A stretch of DNA of 64,000 bases from Sporothrix humicola (taxonomy: Eukaryota > Ascomycota > Sordariomycetes > Ophiostomatales > Ophiostomataceae), in assembly GCA_021396245.1 (NCBI GenBank), contig WNYE01000116.1, positions 42,747-106,746 on the forward strand. The letters run 5' to 3'. Positions 45,401 through 57,200 of this stretch are shown here, one piece after another; positions within the stretch are counted from its first letter, which is position 1; every line of letters starts with the position of its first letter. The position numbers were made by a program, and so were the translations under genes. Under the pieces are notes generated by a model. The model was not told where the DNA came from. It did no database searches and was given only the letters and a program-made list of their open reading frames with translations.

Positions 45401-48230
45401 CGCCTTGACCTGTTCTCAGTCTCATGAACAGACGAAGACGCTATTGCTGTGCTTACCTTGAACACTATCACGATTCAAGCAGGTCACCACCTCGAAAGCA
45501 ACCACACCGGAACACGGAGCCAAGGTGCAGTAGTCTCTTCACGGAGATTGACTTATTTTATGTTATATTTTGGGCACGAATCGCTGTATCCTTTCCGACA
45601 ATACAAACTCGAAAAGAGGGAGGGGAGGGAAGAATCGAGGATTTGCAACAACGCATCCCTTTTGGAAGGCCATGCCACCATACGGAGTACTGAGTACAGC
45701 TTCCAAAGACAGACAGGGCTTCCCTTGCTACCAACGATGCAACGATCTCTAGCCGGACGTGAACTATGCCTAACCTCCGCCAAAGCTCGCTTCCCTGTGC
45801 CAATCTCTGTGCCTCTCCTTTGGGCCCCGATACCAAGAATCTGTGTTGCTCGCTCCTCGTGCCCTTCTCTCGGAAATCGGTGGGTCATGGGCATAGAGTA
45901 GTATTCGCTTGCCCGCCAAGTTCAAGAATATGCCAGTCCTGTCAAATGATTTCACGATATCGTGTTTTGTTTCTAAGATCGGCAAGCCCTGCGCTTGTCC
46001 TTCCAGCACAATTCTCAAGACTCAACAACAACGGACCTACATCATGATGGCTCTGCCCTCTGATAGAAGAGCTTCAGAATGCATACAGAGAAAAGCTTCT
46101 TTACTCAAGAATGAGCACTGTGACAGGGTTCCTCCGACTCACCCCTACCTCTGCAGCTCCCCTTTCACATTCTTCTTTTTCCATTTGATCCCAGGCCGTT
46201 TCCTGCGGTGTCGATGTCCCTCTAATTTAGCGTTTTGGGGGTCTCTGAACAGAGAAGAACGAGGGTTTCAAAGCAATGAAATCAACAACAAGAGAGCTCA
46301 ACAGACTCCGTCAGCATGGGAGTTTTACAACTTCTGGTCGGCCGGTCCAGTATTTTTCTGCGGCCTAGAGATCAAAGGCTTTTCTCTGCAATTTTTCTGC
46401 ATGGGGCAGTCAAGGCCCTCTCCGTTTTGGGCCTGCTGCATATCAGACAACAAAAAAGAAAGAAAAGCGAAAAGCACCGGCACCAAAAATACACCACGGA
46501 CACCGCTAAAAACAGGTGCGCCAGGCCTTCAACACTACGGTTACATAGCTGCCGTCCAAATGCCAAAATGCGACTGGCTGCAGGTGTCGTTGGGGTGCGA
46601 TTATCCAGCCCATCCTCCGTACGAGCATCTTTGCAGGCACTAATGTCGGCCACGGCGTCCGAACCGCAACACCAGGAGAGTTGTCGACAGGTTGAGCCCC
46701 TGAATATAGAGGCCGATCTTGAGCAAGCCAGTGTTTGCATGCCCCTAGAGGGCATCGGGCCTACCGGACGACGAGCAGCGGAATATCGTCCCGTGAGTTG
46801 ACGCGGGCTGCACGAGTTGCACGAGTTGTACGAGCCCCGGACGACGACGATGCAAGATGGGTCGGGATACGAACTCACCTTCCAAGCTCTTCCTAGGCGG
46901 ATTCTTCGGATTTGGGGGCTGGCAAAAAGAATCATCATCGAAGACGTTTCTAGTTCATTCCAGTCACATCTTTTACTTGTTAGTGGGGCACAACGAGTGC
47001 TTCCTGCCTTTCGCTCAGATGATGCATTTTTGGCGTCAAGACACCCCTCCAAATCCACCCCTCTAGCAAGTGCTTTACCAAGTGCCCCAGAAAATGGCTC
47101 CAGCGGACTACTCCCCACCCCCCAGCAATTGGTCAAAAGAGAACGATTCAAACACATTACGATGCATGCCACAACCCTTTCAGAAATTACACTCTTGCAT
47201 GCGGAATTCATGTGCAGCAATGGATACGCTGGATTTGAGAACCGGATTCTCATCAGAGTATTACACTAATCACAGGTACTTTTGTCCTACGTGGCTTCTG
47301 CAAAGACGAGGATCCGGATGGAGATCAGATGCCAGCTGTTGGAGCAGAGTTCCATTGTGGTGGGTTTGACGAGTGCATCTTGGCTTCTGACTGCCGGAAA
47401 AGCAGACAAAGACCACCCAAAACGGTCGAGTTGCATATTGCGATCCAACATGAGGGGTTGTTGGTCCTCTTCAAGATGTGACAGAATGGCAGAATGGGGA
47501 TTAAAGCCAACAGACAAGAGCAGACACAACCAACATCTTTACACAACCAACTCACCGCTTCAGCCCGTTCACCCTTGCAGGGCTGTTGGCTCTAGAAGCT
47601 ATCTGAAGGTTGTTGATTTGGGAAAGTCGGGGGTTTGGTTTTGTTTTCAAGCGTCAGCAGTTCACCAACAAAGAGGTTTAGTCCAAGGCTGGGCATAACA
47701 CACCCCTCCATCAACATGTTTCCCACCACGTCAACAACGACATGTGCCCCGGGCAAAGCAAACCCCCGGCGTCCAAGGCAGGGCACAAACGGTTAGCGAT
47801 TGAGACGGGCCGAGAGTGGGCCAGAAGCCAGGGCCAGGCACAAAAGAATACTCATACTGTGTAGCTGGCCATTCTGACCCTCCCGGGACCCCTCTTGCCG
47901 GACGGATACGTCGTCCAAGTGCATCTCACTTTTTACAAAAGTACTGACAGCACAGAAAAGATGACACGGCTGGCACAAAGGTGGAAGGAAAGAGGGATAA
48001 TTTATGCCAATCTGGTTAGTTTTGCGCGGACATCGACTAATCTGTGTCAACAGTCGAAAACAGTGGGCTCCAACGGCTGGGCAATGGCTTGACTCTGACC
48101 AGAGCGTCACTTTAACACCTCGAGGCTTTATTTTCTCTCCTTTCTGAGCCTTCTTACAGCCTTTTGTTTCACGTCGGGATAGCAACGTGCTGACTTGCAG
48201 GAGCTCCTCCTCATCACCAAGAAGGCTCCA
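45401..48230. other. Gene-poor block B, part 2
   Basis: No gene supported with confidence. Sequence is mixed, near 50 percent GC. Stop density is low on both strands from 46310 to 47270: a + frame with one stop and an opposite-strand frame of 293 codons overlap. The opposite-strand frame is very Cys-rich and unlike a protein. TACGGAGTA occurs at 45681. Confidence 0.5.
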
Positions 48231-48321
48231 GAAAAGAGAAAAGAGAAAAGAGAAAAGAGAAAAGAGAAAAGAGAAAAGAGAAAAGAGAAAAGAGAAAAGA
48301 GAAAAGAGAAAAAAGAAAAAA
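48231..48321 (+). repeat. 7-base minisatellite (GAAAAGA)n
   Basis: Eleven perfect tandem copies of GAAAAGA (48231-48307), then two variant copies GAAAAAA, then GAG. It lies in noncoding, purine-rich DNA. Confidence 0.9.
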
Positions 48322-49349
48322 GAGTGGGCAGGTGTCGACTCCAACGCAGAGAGTCCACTTTCTGATTCATTCCCAAGCCGTTCCTGAGAATCCTTTCTTG
48401 TTTGTTGCTTCTATGGGACTTTTCTCAGACCCGATCTTCTTTTTCTGGGAACTCTCAGCCGTCCAGGCGGCACCCGGGCAAAGCAAGAAACAACAAATCC
48501 CGGCGGACTGGAAAGAAGTCAATTACTAAAACCCCGATGCAAAAAAGATAAATTAATAAAAAACAGAGTCAAGGGACATCACGTCAACCAACAACTGCCA
48601 ATATTTTGTGCAAGGCTACGGAGTACACAAACAAGACCAACAAGTCATGACGGTGGCGTATGATCGACAATTGCCTGCTCTTTTCACGCATTCTTTTATT
48701 CATGACCATCGTCGAAAAGGCAACTTGGCACGATTGAGTCAGGCAAGGGCCTGCATCTGTCGACCAAAACGAGTTAAACGTCCGTGTACCGGTCAACGAA
48801 GAAGAAAGGTATGAAGAACAAATAAACTGTTAGAAACATCCGAAGGAGGGTGCAAGTTGGTTTTGTGGCGTTTTTTTTTTCTCCTTCCCAAAAAAAATCT
48901 TCACACTCCTTATGCATCTTTTTCACTTGGTTTTTTCCTCCTCGTGTGATCAGTGTATGCACGAAAATCAAGAAATAGAAGAGGCCGAAGATGAAAAAGA
49001 AGCAATAATGCAGAGCCTGATACAGTGGCAAGTTATGCATGGCATAAAAGAGGTGTAGGGCCCTGGATAGCTGTGCGTGTTGCCTTGAAGTCTTACCCAA
49101 TTGACGGCAGACAATTAACAGTAGCCCAGGATCCCTCAATGAGCTTGGCCAACAGTGACACTGTGCACTCTTTTGCACATCTCAGAGCCTTACCTTGTCG
49201 GCGTTAACGACGATGTAAGGAGTTATGAACCCTGTTGTTGACAGTCCCTTCAACCGAAGAGTTGTTCAGTAACTAAACTTTTGTAAAAATAAAGCTTTAT
49301 AAAAGAGGGCAGATAAAGAATTTTGAATAAAAAGACTAAACGACGAAAA
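48322..49349. other. Gene-poor block B, part 3
   Basis: No gene supported. The sequence is mixed, with a purine/pyrimidine patch around 48860-48900. TACGGAGTA occurs at 48617. Small open frames have no domain. Confidence 0.5.
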
Positions 49350-49535
49350 TACAAAAAAAAGAAGAAGAAAAAGAAGAAGAAAAAAAAGAAAAAAAAAAAA
49401 GAAAAGAAAAAAAAAAAGAAGAAAAAAAAAAGAAGAAAAAGAAAAAAAAAAAGAAAAAAAAAAGAAAAAGAAGAAAAAGAAGAAGAAGAAAAAGAAGAAG
49501 AAAAAGAAAAAGAAAAAAAAAAAAGAAAAAAAAAC
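49350..49535 (+). repeat. Homopurine AAG/AAAAG tract
   Basis: About 185 bases of A with interspersed G, no pyrimidine within the body. It is a degenerate (GAA)n/(A)nG low-complexity tract. It translates as poly-Lys/Glu and is not a gene. Long homopurine runs can form triplex DNA and are hard to sequence. Confidence 0.85.
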
Positions 49536-50290
49536 TATTTAAGGTAACAGTTTTCCGTCTTACTCTTTATTAATGCGGCTAAGGAATGGGACATTGCGAG
49601 ATATTATCGCGAGGAACTTAACTGGGCTGTAAGAAAAGGACTAAGGCTGTGATTTATTTGCCTTTCTTTTTGGGTAAGTAAGGTTTTTATTTTAAATTTC
49701 TCCGGGGAAAAATGGACAAGGCCAAGCAAATTAAAGTTAATAAGCTTCGGTAATGACAAACTGCATGTAAGATACCAGGATACGATGCAGCTGTAGGTTG
49801 GAAGAGTTTTCTTTTTATAAGGATGCGTGAGAAAGGCAGCCTGGCCAAGAAACAAGTCTTTTTTGTCTTTTTATCTCAAAGAAACGATTTCATTTTCAGT
49901 ACTTGTTTTCTTTTCATTTTGTAGAGTTTACTGGATATTTTTATTTTACTTCGTGTGGCCATGATGGCGCACGCAGTTACGATGTGCCAATTTAGGGAAA
50001 GCTGAGGGATTGGATGGCACTTGTATGCAGAGCAAAAACAGGATGGTCCAGGAAGGCAAAAAAGGAAAGAAAGAAAAGGAGAAAAAAAAAGAGAAAAAAA
50101 GGAGAAAAAAATGGTAAGTCGAGTTAGAGTCAATGTGATTAAACTTGACGGTATGCCGGCACTGATTCGATTCTCGGTATTTGGTATATCGTAAAGGCAG
50201 ATGTGCAAAAACAGAACGGACGATACAAAACAAAGAACAGGTGGATGAGGCGTTGGTGAAAACAAGGAAGTGAACCCCGAACTCGTGCAG
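49536..50290. other. Gene-poor block B, part 4
   Basis: No gene supported. 50055-50112 is a second purine-rich stretch (GAAAAAG words). Open frames on the - strand here (for example 49876-50436) are poly-Phe readings of the A tracts. Confidence 0.55.
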
Positions 50291-50321
50291 ACACATTGAA
50301 AACCAACGTGCGAATAATATT

Positions 50322-50322
50322 G

Positions 50323-50362
<40 letters not shown>

Positions 50363-50390
50363 AAAAGAAAAAAAAAAGAAAAAAAAAAAA
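50322..50390 (+). repeat. Poly(A) tract left of the gap
   Basis: About 38 consecutive A residues, then A runs broken by single C or G. The broken part looks like sequencing slippage after a homopolymer. See the finding on the gap flanks. Confidence 0.8.
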
Positions 50391-50446
50391 TGTGTAGACA
50401 TTTTTTGAATGATGAGATGGGGGGGGTTTGGTACAAAAAAAATTTT

Positions 50447-50456
50447 NNNNNNNNNN
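50447..50456. other. Assembly gap (10 N)
   Basis: Ten ambiguous bases, the only ones in the window. The gap lies between two poly(A) tracts. Its fixed size of ten suggests a placeholder of unknown true length. Confidence 0.97.
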
Positions 50457-50469
50457 AGGTTTGTTTTAA

Positions 50470-50550
50470 TAAAAAAAAAAATTATAAAAAAAAAGTATTT
50501 AAAAAAAAAAAAAAAAAAAAAAATAAAAAATAAAAAAAAAATTAAAAAAA

Positions 50551-50593
<43 letters not shown>
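50470..50593 (+). repeat. Poly(A) tract right of the gap
   Basis: About 125 bases of nearly pure A with a few T residues, followed by unique sequence. It is probably the same homopolymer as the one on the left side of the gap. Confidence 0.8.
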
Positions 50594-50595
<2 letters not shown>

Positions 50596-53500
50596 ATCAG
50601 ACCAACTGCTGCAAGATGCATATATGTGAGACATTTTGAGAATGAAGAGAGAGGGGCGTTTAGGTACAGAAACATTTATGATTTTCATGATCGTTGAAAA
50701 GATGGAAAGATGGGAACATGGACGGACGCGAGGAGATGAGAGACGGGCTTAGAGAGACAAGGCGTTGCAGGCATGTGGCGTCTTGGATTGAACACGTGCA
50801 CGAGATGGCCATGCTTTATTTTATTTATTTTTACCCACATTTTTTATTTTTGTTTTACACAGTATGTCGTACTTGGTAACGATTTGACAGAAGTTATGTA
50901 CTGTGTACGACATATGATCAATGTTTCTTGTTAGAGTACGACGTCAGAAAGAAAAGTGATGATCCAAAAAGAGGGCCTGCCAAGAGGCTGAAAAAGGCAA
51001 GAAAAGCTAACAGAAAAAAGCGAGAACGCGATGAAGGAGTGGGGGAAGCAAGGGGAAATCGACAGCTGAAGAACCCTTGTGCACTGACTGGGTCTTTCTT
51101 TGGGTTGACCGTCTTCCTAGAGATAAACGGATGGGGCAAAGGAACAAGAAAGAGGGTAAATTTCGACGAAAACAGGGGCTTGATTTACAACCGTGCGAAT
51201 TTGTTTACTTTTTAACTTTCAACTATCTTGAAAATGTGAGATGTCTCCTTTTTTCACACATGCATGTCGTCAGAAACGAATATAAAAGACACAAAGTCTC
51301 ACCGAACTGCGCTGTCCCCTGTACATAGTACGCCGTATTTCCTCTATTTTGTTTCGACACCAGATTGGCCGGGTAAGGCTGATCGACGACTACGGAAAGG
51401 ACGGTGTCGTTTTACGCTTGAGGACGAAGTCCACAGAGTGCATCTGTCTGTCCTGTGTAGGCCGCAGAGCGCACCCTGCACGATAAAATGGTCTTTGCGT
51501 CCTTGAGAGGAGGGTCTTCTAGCTTTCACTCTTCTCTCTGAACTAGAGGATCCGACTCAGGGGGGTGAAATAGGAGCAAGGCGTGGCTTGACCAGAATGG
51601 AAATACGCAACGAGGGGGGAGGGGCTCGATGCAACGAGGGAACGAGGAATATCCCAGTTCAGAGAGTTGTTGAGTGAGGCTAGCCTGGGGGGGATGGGCG
51701 ATTAAAACGATTAGAATGATTAGGACAATGCGAGGGGGCAGGCACGTCGTAGCACTACTCCGTACGACTGGACGACAGAGCACTATTTACGACCGACGAT
51801 GGTATGACGGGCAGGAAATAGAAAAACACAAAAAAGACAAGGCTGGAAGCCAGGAAAACCAGCAAGCGAGGCGTCTCGTATAGGCAAGTGTTGCAGCAAG
51901 ATGGCCAAGCACAGAAGATGGGGGCGCCTTTGAAGAGAAGGAAGAGGAAGTTGAGCCCAAAATAAATATATGACATGAGATAGCGAAAGCTGCATCAAAG
52001 AAGAAAGTAAAGGAAGCATGTAGGCGCCGAGAGTCTGGGCAATCTGGGCGTCTACATAGCTGCTGAGGAAGGAATGCATTTCTGTATCGTGGCCGGTCCG
52101 TGGCCGCCACGCGTAAAACAGGCGAAGGATTCGGGGGGCAAGAGACGAAGAAACGAGTCTGTACAACATATTGTGTAAAGAAGATGTAGAAAATTACAGA
52201 GTAAAATAAATACAAAGTACGGAGTACGTTTTAGCAGTTGCAGACGAGATGTGTGGAGTCCAGGCCTCGATTCCCGTGACCATTTCGTCATAAGCGAGAT
52301 AGGATCTCCTGAGCTGAGGGGTTTAAAAGTCGATTGTGGAAATTGAAACCTTTGAAGAAAAAACATGGAGAACAAAAAGGAAGCAGAATAGACAGAAAAT
52401 GGCATCTTGCATGAGAAAAAGAAAAGTAACAGAAATCAGGATTTGGGTCTTGGAAAAGTCTGGTCTGCAATGATCATTGAACGTAACAAAAATCTAAGAC
52501 ACATCTCAAAAAAAAAAAAAAAACTGGCTCGGGCACAATGCAAGCAGATGAAGTAAACTACGGGAGTTTTCACTTTAATCTGGCTTGTCTGGACAAAGAG
52601 GGCTGCATTCTATGGGTCCTCGTTCCAACACATAAGATGTGAAAACTTGCTGGCAAATCGTGTAAGTGGGATCGTGAGGCATATGAGAACCATATCTGGA
52701 AAGAGCGACCCTTCAACACCACCTTGTGTGCCCATCTCACTGTCGCATGCCGCCTGGGAAGGAGCTAAAATCCTCCAGTGCAACCCTCCACGATGCACTG
52801 AATTGCATCCCTGGACAGCTGAAAAAGATGCGAGTACGGAGTATGGTGTGCAGGTGTGCAGATGTCTGGACATGCGATTTTCGATATCAGTGCGAGGTGA
52901 TGTGCTCGCTGGACCATTGTTGAATAAGATTTCCTGCTCTTTCTCAATCCAGTCCTGTCAAGCCAAGGCGTGCCGCTCCTTCCACAACCGTCCAGGAATA
53001 CGACCTTCATCATGCCCCGGTGGCTGACCGGGGAAGCACCTTCCCCATCCCCATTCCTCTTGGCCCACCCCTTCCTTCCTGGGACGGCCTCAGCGGTTGG
53101 CGTCTGTGAAGGTAGACGCGAGGGAAGGAGCGGTGATGCAGCCCCGTGAGGAGGGAGGGATGTAGAGGAAGGAAGGCAGCGAAAAAGAAAAGAAGATGAG
53201 GCGAGTGATGGACGAAAAGAGAAAAAAAGAAAGAAAAAAAAAGAAAAGACAAAACCGACAGATGACATGTCATCTGCAACAAGACGTTTACGCGTCTCGC
53301 CTCTATTAGCCCATCTCGCCGTAGCCAGAGTGCACGAGGCCCAAACAGCGAGAAAAGAAGCGACGACGAGTATTTTCCGAGAAAGATGGAAGAAACGAAG
53401 AATTGGAAGATATATTTTGATTATTATTATTCTTTAAAAAAATAGCAAATCAAAAACACTATCAACAATCACGATCGCCATCGCACCGTAGTGGTAAATC

Positions 53501-54271
53501 GTCACCCGCATTGGCGCATCAGGAAAACAACTGTGCTGTCAATATCTCACGATAAATGTGGAAATACGGACTCAGGGCCTAGAATTTGCCCAGCTCCAGT
53601 CCTTTTTCTCACTTGTTCACTTTCTTGTTTTTCCTTCGTATAGGCGTCGTGCATCATATTCTTCTGTTTGTTCCATTCGTTCCATTGTTCCATTTTGTCC
53701 AGTTCTCCTTTTTGTCCGACCACGATTTTTTTATTCTTCTTCTTCTTCTTTTTTCTTCTTCGTTTTCCATTGCTTCTTTGGTCCTTTTTACCCTCTTCAG
53801 CCATTCCCTCTTTTCCGATTTTGGCATTTAAGGGGAGTGGATCTTGGATTCTGAGAGGGTCCCTCCGTCACTTTGAGCGCCCCTTTTTTCTACCGCTTCT
53901 CAGTCCTTTCTTATTCGTTTGTCCGTGCCAGCAGATCTAGAACCCAGAAACCCGAGAGTTATGTCACACACTTACTGCCACCTCCGCTTCTCTTTTCTTT
54001 TCTTTTTTCTTCTCGTCACTCTCGTATCGTTCTGAGCTTCTTCTGATCTTCCCCATGTACCCTCCTTCCACAGTATTATTCCGCAATTCGATATGCAGGC
54101 GCCACCATTTGGGTTTAGAGTCGTTCTGAGAACAGTGTAGTCTTGCGGCCGTTTGTGAGAATTGCCCGCACCCTCCTTAGGAAGTAGACCGATGCACGAC
54201 ACACCGTAGATTTACAATTTCTGACCGGTATCTTGTATCGCCAGATGGATTTTTGATTTTCAGCATCTTGA
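50594..54271. other. Gene-poor block B, part 5
   Basis: No gene supported. Up to about 53270 the + strand is mostly purine-rich (50940-51060, 51810-51990, 53140-53260). From about 53590 it becomes pyrimidine-rich. Exact TACTCCGTA-type words occur at 51756, 52218 and 52835. Open frames are short and lack domains. Confidence 0.5.
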
Positions 54272-54288
54272 CCCCCCCCCCCCCCCCC
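54272..54288 (+). repeat. Poly(C) run of 17
   Basis: Seventeen consecutive C residues. Length may be unreliable in the assembly. Confidence 0.85.
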
Positions 54289-57200
54289 TTCTTTTGACAT
54301 GTCAAAAATCGTACGGTTTTGGTTTTTTATTTACAGCAAAATATACTTCTACTTTTTAAAGAACATCGTACGATGATTTTCCTTTGGGGCTCCTGGCTCG
54401 GTTCTTTCCGTGCCCTATTTCTCGATTTACGGCTCTTTTTTCAACTCTGGATGGCCTCGAAGGACACGAAGTAACCCCAAATGACCCCAGTTTATTGTCC
54501 TTTTGTCATCTATCAAGGTGTGCCATGGTGTGTCGACAACATGTGGGCAATTCCTGTTTCCCTTCACCTTTTGTAGCGTTCCTTCTAATTTTGATTTTCA
54601 CATTTCGATCTCCTGCCACTCTCCCATTTCTCCTCTTTCCCATCTTTTGATACTCTATCTAATCCATCTTCACTTGAAGTGTAATTATTATTTTATTTGC
54701 TTTTTTTTTTTTTTTTTTTTTTTTTTGGCAGTCCTTGTGCGGTCCTTTCCTCCTCTTTCTCGTCAAACATCTCGTGGTTTCTTACACTCCTACACCACTA
54801 TCATTGTGTCCCCCTTTTTCATCTTTTCTTGGCGCAGTCTCTCCCCCTTCAAAGGAAACACAGTTCTCACATTTACGGTTCTCTCACATTTGTGCCTGTA
54901 TTATTGGCCGGGCCTGACCTGCTTAACGTGAGACCTAGGCAAATGTTAGCCAGATGTCAGAAGCTGTATTACACCGTAAACAAAAAATCGAAAGCAATAC
55001 GATGTAATACGACGATATGCACTGTACTTTTTCGTCTTTCTTCCCACAACGGGTATTCCGGGTGACAGTTGAAACCTAAATACATCTTGACACTCATCTT
55101 GACAGGTATTTTTTCCAAATGTGATTTTTACCAAATGCAGCTTGTCGCTTCCCGACATCCGGTGCACAACGCCTTACCCACTCCTTCGTCTCTAACAACT
55201 ACACAGTAAGTACTACATACTATGGGACTACCTACTCTGTAGATCAACGTTCAAAGTACGATGTCGTCGCCATAACCATCTACGAACCGGTACTTGCAAT
55301 TCTTCCACTCAATCCACAACGGCCCCCCCTACTGTGTATTTTTTCCTCTTTCCAAGTCCTCCAGACCCTCAAAGTGGCCTTTTTGATAGGCCGAGTCAGA
55401 GTGGGATGCTCGTCTCGCTTGCTTTGCCGTTCGCCTCCACCGTTTTCTCCCGTCCCACCAAGAATGGGTTATTTCAGCTAGTTCCAGTGCACAGTGGTTC
55501 TTGTGCTTCTTTAAGTGCACATGTTTCGATCTCGCTTCCAGCAAATGCTATTCCCTTTCTATCAAGCGAGCCCACAAGGCAGAATAGATGAGAATAAACG
55601 AATAAAACAAATGAAAACAAAAAAGATAAAGAAAAAGAACACCCCTGCAAAGCTGCTGCGGCTCCGCACTGAAAGCAAACACCTTGAGCTGTGCAGGAAG
55701 GCAAGAAAACAGTGCAATAATGCATCAAAGTGTATGGTTTTCGGGGGGAACGATTTGTTGACAGCGTCCTGGATAGCCCTGGGATGCAGGTAGCCTCGAC
55801 GTAGCTTACAGTACAAATCCCGAAGATGGGGCAGGCTCCCCTTTTCTTTTCTTTTTTGAGATGGAAAGAAAAAAAACAACAAAAAAAGAATAAATAAAAA
55901 AAAGAAATATCTGCATGCAGCACACGACATCTTGTCCAATAAAAATGGCCTATGCCCTCTGAAATCTGAAAGGCTCAGACGGCGGAGATACGACAGGACA
56001 GAACAGGGACAGGCATGGTCTGTGTGTGAGACAAACAGCTAGTCACACTGGCCACTTTGGACGACAGGTGCAATTCGAACTCGAGAATTGCATTTTATCA
56101 CCTGGCGTCTTCTGTTGCAGCTGATGGCTGAGCAGCCGTTGGAGCTGTTAGCCTGTAAAACCTAGCATCTGATTTTGTCAAACACAAAACGGTTTTCCTG
56201 CATCGTGCCCTTTTGCGTTTTGTCTGTGCTTTCCATCCATCCACTTTGCGTCTCACCAAACCAAGGCCGAATTTTGGCTCTTTGCGACGTATTCCTTTCT
56301 TGGTAATTGGCCGTTTCGTTGCTCATTTTTGCTTGTCGGCCTGTCCACTTTTATTATCGTATCCTTTCTTGAAGTTATTTTGGGGCGTCTTGGGCGTTTT
56401 GGGCGTTTTGGGCTGTTTTGGCCTTATTCCTTCGCGCCATTTGTGTCGAGCCTACGACGTATTCGCTTCACTTTCGACATTTCTGCTCCATACTCCGTAG
56501 TCCCAGGTCTTCTTTTGACATTTCTGGCATACGAAGGAGCGAAACAGCGGCCGCACGGACGTGATCTCCGCACATCGTGTGCTCATGTGCTTGTTCTTTT
56601 TTTTGTTCTTTCTGTTTTCTACGTTCTTTTCGATGGGTTTCTGTGGCTGTTATTTCCGGTCATGTACGGAATTGGGGCAGATCTAAATTAACCCGGCCGT
56701 TTCGCGTTGTTTCCCCCTGGTAAGCGTTGTCTTTTTGGTGTTTTTTGTCATTTTTGTCTCCTTTCGCCTCCTGCCATGTTCGGGCTTTTGTCCGCTCTTG
56801 GGAAGTGGGAGGATGAGAGACCCAAATCCCAGGCGCCAGGTTCTGCAAAGAGGGTGTGATATGGTTGATCTTTGGGGGCGCTACTGTCTGTTCGCTTGAT
56901 GGTGCCCTGTCGAGCCTGTGATGAGGGACTCTCTGGCAGGAAGCTCTTCCTCGAGTTTCGAGGATCCCATAACTGCTCACAGGCTCCCAAAACCCTGACA
57001 GCACCACAGGAACAGTAGATCGTGCAAGGAAAAAGCGAGATGTACTGTTGCGTCTTCAAGGTCTGCACGCACCGGTGGCACCGCCCACTCACTCCACGCA
57101 TCACATCGCCGACGAGAGCCCAGTGCAGATCCGGCAAACTCATCGGGGATGGGTGAGAGGGGGGTGGATTCTGGCCCTTTTAGACCCTGGCTTGTCGGTC

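Noticed and set aside
46372..47253. 293-codon open frame on the - strand
   Set aside because: About 8 percent Cys and a random-looking mix; the opposite strand over the same bases is also largely open, so low stop density explains it.
49323..49547. Poly-Lys/Glu open frame
   Set aside because: Direct translation of a homopurine repeat.
50300..50600. Poly(A) tail of a non-LTR retrotransposon
   Set aside because: No reverse-transcriptase frame nearby and no clean target-site duplication; duplicated flanks are better explained by the unmerged assembly gap.
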